Assembly (NCBI GenBank): GCA_963710735.1
Contig: CAVQBN010000013.1
Span: 62,001 to 126,000 of the forward strand
Origin: FEN-1297 sp963710735
GTDB taxonomy: Bacteria > Bacteroidota > Ignavibacteria > Ignavibacteriales > Ignavibacteriaceae
Length of the DNA: 64,000 nt
Direction of reading: 5' to 3'
Part shown: positions 27,086 to 34,323 of the stretch, piece by piece
Layout: the number at the start of each line of letters is the position of its first letter
How positions within the stretch are numbered: the first letter of the stretch is position 1
The notes under the pieces: model-generated
Told to the model about the DNA's origin: nothing
The model's input: the letters and a program-made list of their open reading frames with translations, nothing else
The model's database searches: none
Position numbers and translations under genes: made by a program

Positions 27086-27120
27086 TTGACAAATAGAAGT
27101 TATCAGATTATATTTCTGAT
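27086..27120 (+). promoter_or_regulatory. Strong promoter with an inverted repeat around its -10 box
   Basis: TTGACA (27086-27091) is followed after exactly 17 bases by TATATT (27109-27114). ATCAGA (27102-27107) and TCTGAT (27115-27120) form a perfect 6-bp dyad flanking the -10 box, as an operator would. The predicted start is near 27121. Confidence 0.6.
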
Positions 27121-27203
27121 GACTCTTTCAGAGGGTTCTCCCCTGCCCTTTGATGTAAAATGAGTCGAGCCCAGTGGTACCCCCATCACTGGGCTTCATT
27201 TTT
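27121..27203 (+). ncRNA. Candidate small RNA, about 83 nt, with its own promoter and terminator
   Basis: The predicted transcript starts with GACTC (27121-27125), which pairs with GAGTC (27162-27166). Inside lies a hairpin, CAG-A-GGG (27129-27135), TTCT loop, CCC-CTG (27140-27145). A terminator hairpin follows at 27168-27195. No ORF with an SD fits. I checked it against SRP RNA, 6S, tmRNA, RNase P and common riboswitch signatures and recognised none. It could instead be a 5' leader with an attenuator for the downstream DUF3098/EutN genes, since those follow on the same strand. Confidence 0.5.
27168..27203 (+). terminator. Rho-independent terminator
   Basis: AGCCCAGTG (27168-27176) and CACTGGGCT (27187-27195) form a perfect 9-bp stem with a 10-nt loop, followed by TCATTTTT. 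It ends just before the SD of the gene at 27221. Confidence 0.75.
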
Positions 27204-27220
27204 AATAATTGGAGTTAACA

Positions 27221-27517
27221 ATGGCAAAAAAGGTTAGTAGGAAAAACGCAAGGAAAACTAAAAAAACTGCTCTGCCGAATTTCGGTATCTATTGGGATAG
27301 GAAAAATTATTTATTATTGACATTAGGGATAGCGGTTATAATTGCAGGGTTTATTTTCATGTCCATGGGCTCATGGAACAGCTTTCCTTCTTTATTTATC
27401 TCTCCAATTTTATTAATAATCGGTTACCTATTCATCCTCCCCGCTTCTATACTTTATGTAAAGAAAGAAGCACCCGAAAATAAAGAGGATCAAGAAATTG
27501 CTTCTGGCAAAAGTTAA
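27221..27517 (+). CDS. DUF3098-like small membrane protein
   Basis: A 98-aa protein read from the ATG at 27221, which has GGAG seven bases upstream; a TTG at 27209 would start inside the SD. A basic N-terminus (residues 2-16) is followed by FGIYWDRKNYLLL and two membrane helices (about 29-49 and 55-80). The layout, including a GFIFMSMG turn, resembles the DUF3098 family found in Bacteroidota. Function is unknown. The gene overlaps the EutN-like gene by 20 nt, so the two are probably co-translated. Confidence 0.75.
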   Translation: MAKKVSRKNARKTKKTALPNFGIYWDRKNYLLLTLGIAVIIAGFIFMSMGSWNSFPSLFISPILLIIGYLFILPASILYVKKEAPENKEDQEIASGKS

Positions 27518-27770
27518 GGGGAACATTGTTTCCACTCAAAAAAATCCTAATTTAATTAGCCATAAATTATTGGTAGTTCATCAAATTGATCTTAAAGGTA
27601 ATTACATCGGTAAAAAAGATATTATAGCTTTAGATCTGATTGATGCAGGAATCGGGGATACCGTACTTGTAGTTCAAGAGGGAGCTGCTGTCAAACAAAT
27701 GCTAGGGCATAGGAAAGCCCCTGTGCACACAATGATAGTCGCAGTTGTCGATGAACTTGAGGTTGCTTAA
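27498..27770 (+). CDS. EutN/CcmL-family bacterial microcompartment vertex protein
   Basis: A 90-aa protein of the pentameric family that caps the vertices of bacterial microcompartments. Signatures are AKVKGNIVSTQKNPNL at residues 4-19, KLLVVHQID, ALDLIDAGIGDTVLVVQEGA near 44-63, and AVVDELEV at the end. The start is TTG at 27498 with GAGG nine bases upstream; no in-frame ATG exists before residue 68. No shell hexamer (BMC-H/T) or encapsulated enzyme gene is nearby, so this copy is an orphan, lying between a DUF3098-like gene and dprA. A class II aldolase of the type seen in some BMC loci lies 3.8 kb away on the other strand. Confidence 0.88.
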   Translation: MLLAKVKGNIVSTQKNPNLISHKLLVVHQIDLKGNYIGKKDIIALDLIDAGIGDTVLVVQEGAAVKQMLGHRKAPVHTMIVAVVDELEVA

Positions 27771-27798
27771 AAGTTTTCATTAATATTTTTAAGATATT

Positions 27799-28920
27799 TT
27801 GACTAAACTTAATTTAGAAGAATTAACTAATTTAAATTTACTGCTATCTATTGATGGCATTGGCCCAGGAAAAGTTAGAAATTTATTATCTAAATTCCGC
27901 TCCACAGAAAAAATTCTTTCCTCAGAATATGATTCACTTTTACAAGTTGATGGTATAAGTATAAATCTTGCCAAACGAATTCAAAAAAGTAATTTTTATT
28001 TTAATGAAACAAAAACTTCCGTAGAAAAAGAATTAGAGCGATTAAATAAAATCAACGCTCAAATTATTACTATTTGGGATAAGGAATATCCTCCCCTATT
28101 GAAAAAAATTTATGACCCTCCATTAATTTTATATTTGAAAGGTAGTTTTGCTGAAAAGGACAATTACTCAATAGCCATTGTAGGTACCAGGCAGCCCTCT
28201 AATTATGGTAAAGTACAAGCTGAAAAATTTGCATCTGATTTAGCTAACCAGGGTATAACAATCGTAAGCGGTTTGGCAAGAGGTATTGATTCTATAGCAC
28301 ATACTTCTGCAATAAAAAATAACGGTAGAACAATTGCAGTCATTGGAACTGGCCTCAATATAATTTATCCCCCCGAAAACAATCGTTTATTTGATAAAAT
28401 TTCAGAAGAAGGAGTAATTCTCTCCGAATATAATTTAGATACAAAACCCGATGCCCAAAATTTTCCTAAGAGAAATAGAATTATTTCAGGACTTAGTTTA
28501 GGATGTCTGATAGTTGAAACGGGTATAAACGGCGGAGCAATGCAAACAGCTTCTTTTACATTGGATCAAAATCGAGAAGCTTTTGCAATTCCCGGTAACC
28601 TAGGGACAAAGCAATCTGAAGGCACAAATTTATTAATTCAGAAAGGTGAAGCAAAACTTGTCCGAACCGCCGAAGATATTCTTGTTGAGCTAGAATTAAA
28701 ACTCAAACCAATAATAGGCAAAAATATTCCGAAACAAAATGTAGAACTAAATTTATTTGAAGAAAAAATAATCAGCGCTTTAAATAATGAAGCTTTGCAA
28801 ATAGATAAAATTTCAGTTCTAACAAATCTTTCTACATCAGACTGTTTAGTCCATCTTTTATCCCTCGAATTTAAAGGTATGGTAAAACAGCTCCCCGGAA
28901 AAATGTTTGCACTCTTATAA
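27799..28920 (+). CDS. dprA: DNA-processing protein DprA (Smf)
   Basis: A 373-aa DprA, which binds incoming single-stranded DNA and loads RecA during natural transformation. An N-terminal helix-hairpin-helix/SAM-like region (LLSIDGIGPGKVRNLL) precedes the Rossmann-like core with VGTRQPSNYG, GLARGIDSIAH, KRNRIISGLS and TGINGGAMQTA. A winged-helix C-terminal domain (about 305-373) follows. The start is TTG at 27799 with no strong SD, because an in-frame stop lies nine bases upstream and no ATG is near. It converges with rarA, with 6 nt between stops. Confidence 0.95.
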   Translation: MTKLNLEELTNLNLLLSIDGIGPGKVRNLLSKFRSTEKILSSEYDSLLQVDGISINLAKRIQKSNFYFNETKTSVEKELERLNKINAQIITIWDKEYPPLLKKIYDPPLILYLKGSFAEKDNYSIAIVGTRQPSNYGKVQAEKFASDLANQGITIVSGLARGIDSIAHTSAIKNNGRTIAVIGTGLNIIYPPENNRLFDKISEEGVILSEYNLDTKPDAQNFPKRNRIISGLSLGCLIVETGINGGAMQTASFTLDQNREAFAIPGNLGTKQSEGTNLLIQKGEAKLVRTAEDILVELELKLKPIIGKNIPKQNVELNLFEEKIISALNNEALQIDKISVLTNLSTSDCLVHLLSLEFKGMVKQLPGKMFALL

Positions 28921-28926
28921 AAAGGA

Positions 28927-30219
28927 TTAATACTTCTTTTTATTCTTCCAGAGAAATTTCAATCTATCCTTTAAGTTCTTTTCGTGGCCGTTTTCGGTGG
29001 GATGGTAATATTGTGCATTCTTTAATTCTTCAGGCAAATAATTCTCTTCAATAAAATGATTTTCAAAGTCATGCGGATATTTATATTCTTTTCCGTAACC
29101 AATTTCCTTCATCAATTTTGTGGGTGCATTTCTCAAATGAATTGGAACCGAAAATAACGATTTATTCTTAACATCCGCCGCAGCCATTTCCAATCCCATA
29201 TATGCTGCATTACTTTTAGGTGATGAAGCAAGATAAGTAGTACACTGCGCTAAAATTATTCTCGCTTCGGGCATACCTATCTTATCAACAGCACCGAAAG
29301 CAGCTTCAGCCAAAACTAACCCGTTTGGTGATGCATTGCCTATGTCTTCCGAAGCAAGTATAACCAGCCTTCTTGCAATAAATAGAGGATCCTCTCCGCC
29401 CTCAAGCATTCTTGCAAGCCAATATAAGGCTGCATCGGGATCGCTTCCCCTAATACTTTTTATAAAAGCCGAGATAATATTATAATGTTCTTCGCCGCCT
29501 TTGTCATAAACTATATTTTTTTTCTGAACCACATTTTCAAGAACTTCTTTATTAATGTTAATCGGATCAGAATTTATTTCTTGTATAACTGCTGCTTCAA
29601 GAATACTAAGTAATGACCTCGCATCACCGCCGGAAAGATAAATTAGGAAATCAACGTCGATTGCTTCTATATTAAGTGAAGATAAAAGCTCATCCTTCTT
29701 TAATGCAGATTCAAGAATCGAACTTAAATTTTCCTTTGTCAAATCTTCAAGAATATAAACTCTTGCCCTTGAACGCAGAGCAGGGATTACTTCAAATGAA
29801 GGATTTTCCGTAGTTGCACCGATTAGAGTTATCAGTCCGGATTCTACTGAATTTAAAAGTGCATCTTGCTGAGCTTTGTTGAATCGATGAATTTCATCAA
29901 TAAAAAGGATTGTCCTTTTTCCTAATGATTTGTTATAAGACGCTAAATCAATTACTGCTCTAATATCTTTTACACCTGATGAGACTGCATTTATCTGATG
30001 AAATTCTGCATGGGTGTATTCGGCAATTATTTTTGCGATAGTAGTTTTGCCGGTTCCCGGCGGTCCCCACAAAATAAATGAACTTAAAGTATCATTTTCA
30101 ATCATCAATCTTATAGGTCTACCTTTTCCCAATAGAGCATCCTGTCCACGGAATTCGCCAATGGATTTAGGCCTGACTCTTTCAGCTAAGGGAATTTGTG
30201 GTATATTAATTTTGCTCAT
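28927..30219 (-). CDS. rarA: Replication-associated recombination protein A (RarA/MgsA), AAA+ ATPase
   Basis: A 430-aa clamp-loader-like AAA+ ATPase that acts at stalled replication forks. Walker A is GPPGTGKTTIAK (about 54-65), Walker B FIDEIHRF (about 103-110), sensor 1 GATTENPSFE, and the family-specific C-terminal region includes SIRGSDPDAALYWLARM and ASEDIGNASP. The ATG at 30219 is preferred; a TTG four codons earlier is possible, and neither has a strong SD. It is the last gene of a minus-strand run that includes metF, ddl and ftsB. Confidence 0.95.
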   Translation of the reverse strand: MSKINIPQIPLAERVRPKSIGEFRGQDALLGKGRPIRLMIENDTLSSFILWGPPGTGKTTIAKIIAEYTHAEFHQINAVSSGVKDIRAVIDLASYNKSLGKRTILFIDEIHRFNKAQQDALLNSVESGLITLIGATTENPSFEVIPALRSRARVYILEDLTKENLSSILESALKKDELLSSLNIEAIDVDFLIYLSGGDARSLLSILEAAVIQEINSDPININKEVLENVVQKKNIVYDKGGEEHYNIISAFIKSIRGSDPDAALYWLARMLEGGEDPLFIARRLVILASEDIGNASPNGLVLAEAAFGAVDKIGMPEARIILAQCTTYLASSPKSNAAYMGLEMAAADVKNKSLFSVPIHLRNAPTKLMKEIGYGKEYKYPHDFENHFIEENYLPEELKNAQYYHPTENGHEKNLKDRLKFLWKNKKKY

Positions 30220-30255
30220 GGTTTTAGTCAAATAATAATTGCAGCAATCGAGAAA

Positions 30256-30549
30256 TTATTTTTCAATTATCTTTATTGTTTTTTCACCTTTTCTAATCAT
30301 GCCATATTTTTCGCGGGCAGTTCTTTCAATCTTGGCTGGGATTTTTTTCTGAAGTGAATCTATTTCCGCTTGAATTCTTTTGTTGTCTTTCTCTACAGTC
30401 GAAATTTGTTCGTTCAAATCATTTAATTGATTTTTTAACTTAAGGTATTTTAGTATTCCCGATTCATTAAAAAATAGATATGCCAGTCCAATGATAAAAA
30501 AGAGAAAAAAGATTAAGTACTTTGTTTTCTTATTTTTTATAACTGACAT
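30256..30549 (-). CDS. ftsB: FtsB/DivIC-like septum formation initiator
   Basis: A 97-aa bitopic division protein. A short basic N-terminus is followed by one membrane helix (about residues 10-27), a coiled coil (about 34-72, LNDLNEQISTVEKDNKRIQA), and the typical ERTAREKYGMIRKGEKTI ending of the DivIC/FtsB family. It would join FtsL and FtsQ at the division septum. The ATG begins immediately after the ddl stop codon, so the two genes are probably translationally coupled. Confidence 0.9.
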   Translation of the reverse strand: MSVIKNKKTKYLIFFLFFIIGLAYLFFNESGILKYLKLKNQLNDLNEQISTVEKDNKRIQAEIDSLQKKIPAKIERTAREKYGMIRKGEKTIKIIEK

Positions 30550-31539
30550 TTAAAGACTTAGCTTTATTATTCTATCAATCAATTCTTCAAAAGAAATACC
30601 TACAGCTTTTGCCATTTTAGGAACAAGACTTGTAGAGGTCATTCCGGGCAAAGTATTAACTTCCAGACAATAAGTTTTATAATCATTACTGATACGAAAA
30701 TCAAGTCGACCATAAACCTTGCATCCTAAAGCTTTGAACGCTTTTATTGATTCCGACTGCAATTCAGTCTGTACCCAATCAGGAAGTTTTGCGGGTACTT
30801 CATACTGACTCATTCCCGATGTGTATTTACATTCATAGTCGTAAATTCCATGCTTAGGTTTTATCTCAAGCACTGGAAGAGCCTTATCCTCCAAGATTCC
30901 GACTGTAACTTCATGCCCGGCAATATACTCTTCAATTAAAACTTTTTCCGAAAAATCCTTAGCTAATTTAACCGCTGTTGATAATTCAGATTCACTTTTG
31001 CAAATAGTTAAACCAACCGTAGAACCTTGATCATTCGGTTTTACTACACATGGATAACCAAAATTATTTTTTATCCTCTTTTTAATATCCTTTTCCAGAT
31101 CTGACTTTTCAACAGTAACCCATTTGGGTGTTTTGATTTCATAATGCTGGAACAATATTTTCGACATAATTTTGTCCATAGAAATTGCACTCGCAATTAC
31201 ATTTGATCCGGTATATTTTATACCTCGCAGTTCAAGCAGAGACTGAATTGTTCCATCTTCACCCCATTTTCCGTGCAAGGCTAGAAAAGCAATATCAACA
31301 TCATCGAATAAATTTGAATTAATTGCATCAACATAATTTCTATTTGATATTTTTGTAAAATCTTCTTTAACAAAAAAATCATCTTCTTTTGTGGGCTGAT
31401 TTATTCCATACGCTGGATCAATTAAAACAACTTCATAATCCAATGATTTTAGTGCCCTATAAATCGATAACCCGGATGATTTGGAAACTTCTCTTTCAGG
31501 CGATGTACCGCCAAGAAGCAGTGCTACTTTTAATTTCAT
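30550..31539 (-). CDS. ddl: D-alanine--D-alanine ligase
   Basis: A 329-aa ATP-grasp ligase that makes D-Ala-D-Ala for peptidoglycan. KVALLLGGTSPEREVSKSSG at the N-terminus is the first signature. HGKWGEDGTIQSLLEL, KPNDQGSTVGLT (ATP-grasp), EEYIAGHEVTVGIL and EVNTLPGMTSTSLVPKMA follow. The ATG at 31539 fits other Ddl starts best; an ATG four codons earlier or a TTG at 31569 would add residues with no family match. It lies in a metF-to-rarA minus-strand run and directly precedes ftsB. Confidence 0.95.
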   Translation of the reverse strand: MKLKVALLLGGTSPEREVSKSSGLSIYRALKSLDYEVVLIDPAYGINQPTKEDDFFVKEDFTKISNRNYVDAINSNLFDDVDIAFLALHGKWGEDGTIQSLLELRGIKYTGSNVIASAISMDKIMSKILFQHYEIKTPKWVTVEKSDLEKDIKKRIKNNFGYPCVVKPNDQGSTVGLTICKSESELSTAVKLAKDFSEKVLIEEYIAGHEVTVGILEDKALPVLEIKPKHGIYDYECKYTSGMSQYEVPAKLPDWVQTELQSESIKAFKALGCKVYGRLDFRISNDYKTYCLEVNTLPGMTSTSLVPKMAKAVGISFEELIDRIIKLSL

Positions 31540-31598
31540 TTTAGATGCCATCCAGGAATTCACTTTCAATTATATAAATTTGGTTATAAAAATAATTG

Positions 31599-32255
31599 TT
31601 ACAAAATATTTCTTTCGTCTACATCAAGACCATAATTTTGTTTTGCTAAATTCATAAGTTCTTTTACTTTTTCATAAGAAAGCTCTTTTGCTCCGCCAAG
31701 TAATTTTGCAGTAAAAAGAATTTGCGCAGTATGTTCAAGCTTCTCCATTTTGTTATAAGCATCTTTTAAGTTCTTACCTAAAGTTACCGCACCATGATTT
31801 TGAAATAATAACGCCCACGCATAATCGATATATGGTTCCATGCTTAAAGGTAAATCATCCGTTGATGGAGTGGAGTATTTACACAGTGGAACTTTACCTA
31901 GCGTTAGAATAACTTCCGGAAAATAATTTCCGGTTAACCCTTGTCCTATCGAAGCAAATGCTGTAGCATATACCGGATGACAATGCACAACCGCATTTAC
32001 TTCAGGTCTTTTTGCATAAGCATATAAATGGATTTTGTATTCTGTAGATATTTTTCCGCGGCCATTTATAATTCTACCTGAAGAATCAATCTCTAATATA
32101 TCATCTTCTGTTACATCACCTTTACGCACGGCGGATCTTGTTATTAAAAAAGTATTGTCGGAAGTAACTGCGGAGATATTTCCATCGTAGGCAGAAACAA
32201 ATCCTTTTTCATAAACTCTGTGGCAAATTTCGACTAATTCTTTTCTGCTTGCCAT
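31599..32255 (-). CDS. Class II aldolase/adducin family protein (L-fuculose-phosphate aldolase-like)
   Basis: A 218-aa zinc aldolase of the FucA/AraD family. VVHCHPVYATAF (about 94-105) supplies two Zn-binding His, LFQNHGAVTLG (about 150-160) the third, and GKISTEYKIHLYAY the catalytic Glu, so the active site looks intact. It would cleave a sugar phosphate to DHAP or an aldehyde. It overlaps the oxidoreductase gene by 22 nt and is translationally coupled to it. Family members occur in some microcompartment loci, but this one is not adjacent to shell genes. Confidence 0.88.
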   Translation of the reverse strand: MASRKELVEICHRVYEKGFVSAYDGNISAVTSDNTFLITRSAVRKGDVTEDDILEIDSSGRIINGRGKISTEYKIHLYAYAKRPEVNAVVHCHPVYATAFASIGQGLTGNYFPEVILTLGKVPLCKYSTPSTDDLPLSMEPYIDYAWALLFQNHGAVTLGKNLKDAYNKMEKLEHTAQILFTAKLLGGAKELSYEKVKELMNLAKQNYGLDVDERNIL

Positions 32256-33238
32256 CGAGCCTCTAATTCTTCCATTAATTTCATATTAATATAACCATCA
32301 TATCCGGTTACAAGCGGCGTTTCATTTTTCAAAAATGAATTTTGAACAGACTTTAAAAGATTTAATAATTTATTTCCTCTTTTTCTAAAAGCTTTCTTTG
32401 CCTCGCCTTCGAGAAGGATTGTTAATTTCGAAGGGATATTCTTAACACCTATTAACTTTTCAATACTGATTGCACCTTTATGTCCAAGTATTTCAATTCT
32501 GTTAAAAGCTTTTTTGTTATTGAATGAGACATTAAAATATCCGTAGCCGCTATTTTCAAACTTCACAATTGCAGCTGCAAAATCATCAACCTCACTTTTA
32601 TAAACTATATCATCCACGACACCGTTAATTATTTTTATTTCGCCGCCAAAAAAGCGTAGAAGGTCAATCATATGAGTTCCAAGATCGCGAAGAGCGCCGC
32701 CGCCACTTAATTTTTTATTGAATCTAAAATTTGTTCCAGGTGTAAAATCTACATTAAAATTTAAATTGATTGAAACAAGTTTTCCTAAAAGCTGTGCATC
32801 AATTAACTCTTTTGCTTTAATAATTGATGGATGGAATCTATGGACATAATTAACGGAAAATTGTACACTATTTTCTTTGCATACTCTTACCATCTCTTCT
32901 GCCTGAGAAGAGGTTATTGATAAAGGTTTTTCGCATAAAACATGTTTGCCTGCTTTAGCAGCCATAATTACTTGCTCATAATGATGAGCATTAGCGCTGG
33001 CAATATAAACGGCATCAATATTAGAATTTAAAAATTCATCATAATTAGAAAATTTATCCTGGATACCGAATTTTTCTCCAATAAATTTTGCTCTTTGCGG
33101 GCTGTTGCTAAAAACTGAATTCAGTGTGCTTTTTCTAAGCAAATGAAGAGCAGGAATAAAAGAAAATTCAGTAAACCTTCCGCAGCCTGCCACACCCCAT
33201 TTTAATTTTTTTGATATTGTTTTTTTTATTGCAGCCAT
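32234..33238 (-). CDS. Gfo/Idh/MocA family NAD(P)-dependent oxidoreductase
   Basis: A 334-aa sugar or inositol dehydrogenase-like protein. The N-terminal Rossmann domain has LKWGVAGCGRFTEFSFIPAL (residues 12-31) and the EKPLSITSSQAEEM motif with the conserved Lys near residue 98. The C-terminal alpha/beta domain contains GGGALRDLGTHMIDLLRFF with the His near residue 186. It shares an overlapping operon with the class II aldolase, so the pair may act on one sugar derivative. Substrate unknown. Confidence 0.88.
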   Translation of the reverse strand: MAAIKKTISKKLKWGVAGCGRFTEFSFIPALHLLRKSTLNSVFSNSPQRAKFIGEKFGIQDKFSNYDEFLNSNIDAVYIASANAHHYEQVIMAAKAGKHVLCEKPLSITSSQAEEMVRVCKENSVQFSVNYVHRFHPSIIKAKELIDAQLLGKLVSINLNFNVDFTPGTNFRFNKKLSGGGALRDLGTHMIDLLRFFGGEIKIINGVVDDIVYKSEVDDFAAAIVKFENSGYGYFNVSFNNKKAFNRIEILGHKGAISIEKLIGVKNIPSKLTILLEGEAKKAFRKRGNKLLNLLKSVQNSFLKNETPLVTGYDGYINMKLMEELEARWQAEKN

Positions 33239-33268
33239 TTATCAAATTAATAGAATAAAATAATAATA

Positions 33269-34237
33269 CTAAGTTGTAACTATTTTCATTTCCTTCAAGC
33301 GTTTCATCAATTTCACTACCGGTAAAGAATTTTGCATAATATAAAAATGAACACTTGGAACATTATGATTAATAAGTTCTTCAACTTGTTTTGCAGCCCA
33401 CTCAACGCCTATATCCAGAACTTGTTCCGGTTTGGCGGCATAAACTTCATCAACTAATTCAGTTGGAAGATTTATATAAAAATTCTTAGGTATATTGATG
33501 AGATGAGTTTTATTAGTTAATATTTTTAAACCTGGAATTATAGGAACATTTATTCCCTCTTTTTTACAAAGGTCAAGATATTTAAAATAAATTTTATTAT
33601 CGAAAAACATTTGTGTAACAACATAATCAGCACCTGCATCCACTTTCGCTTTTACATGTCTTATATCCGTCATTAAATTCGGAGCTTCAAAATGTTTTTC
33701 GGGATATCCGCTGACCCCTATACAAAAACTCGAAGGCTTTGCATCAAGCAGATTTTCTTCCAGATACTTACCGTTGTTCATTCCTTCAATTTGCTTTACA
33801 AGATCAACCGCATATTTATTAACACTTTTTCCCTGAGGAATTGGTTTTTGATAACCGTTATCATCTCCACGAATTGCAAGTACGTTTTCTATTCCTAGGT
33901 AACTTAGTTCGATTAAAAAATCTTCAGTTTCTTCACGTGTAAAACCATGGGTTAAAATGTGGGGCACTGCATCAATATTATATTTATTTTGAATGAGTGC
34001 GCAAATTCCCAGTGTGCCTGGCCTTTTTCTTTTAACTTTTTTTTGAATTCCATGATTAGTTTCTTCATAAACAACTTCAGCAGAATGACTGGTAATATCG
34101 ATGAACGGAGGTTTGTATTTTGATATATCTTCAATTACAGCCAGAAGACTTCTTATATCTCCGCCTCGTTTAGGAGGAATTAACTCAAAACTAATTTTTG
34201 GTTCTTGTATATTTATTAAATGGTCGATTACTTTCAT
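33269..34237 (-). CDS. metF: Methylenetetrahydrofolate reductase
   Basis: A 322-aa FAD-dependent TIM-barrel enzyme that reduces 5,10-methylene-THF to 5-methyl-THF for methionine synthesis. ISFELIPPKRGGD at residues 15-27 holds the catalytic Glu. DITSHSAEV, LAIRGDDNGYQ (folate-binding segment), VSGYPEKHFEAPN, GADYVVTQMFFDN and IIPGLKILTNK follow in family order. It begins a minus-strand run that continues through the oxidoreductase, aldolase, ddl, ftsB and rarA, with gaps of 60 nt or less. No other methionine genes are visible. Confidence 0.95.
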   Translation of the reverse strand: MKVIDHLINIQEPKISFELIPPKRGGDIRSLLAVIEDISKYKPPFIDITSHSAEVVYEETNHGIQKKVKRKRPGTLGICALIQNKYNIDAVPHILTHGFTREETEDFLIELSYLGIENVLAIRGDDNGYQKPIPQGKSVNKYAVDLVKQIEGMNNGKYLEENLLDAKPSSFCIGVSGYPEKHFEAPNLMTDIRHVKAKVDAGADYVVTQMFFDNKIYFKYLDLCKKEGINVPIIPGLKILTNKTHLINIPKNFYINLPTELVDEVYAAKPEQVLDIGVEWAAKQVEELINHNVPSVHFYIMQNSLPVVKLMKRLKEMKIVTT

Positions 34238-34323
34238 ATTACAACAATATTATTTTGAACTTTCAAATTTAACATATTAAATATAAATCTACACATCAAA
34301 ACAAGGAGAATGAATTTTATTTA

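Noticed and set aside
27115..27121. CTGATGA, the core motif of hammerhead ribozymes
   Set aside because: No GAAA core follows at the right distance and no three-way junction can be drawn; the match is explained by the dyad around the -10 box.
27121..27203. Signal recognition particle RNA or 6S RNA
   Set aside because: The conserved SRP tetraloop region (GGAAGGAAGCAG-like) is absent and the length is too short for 6S RNA.
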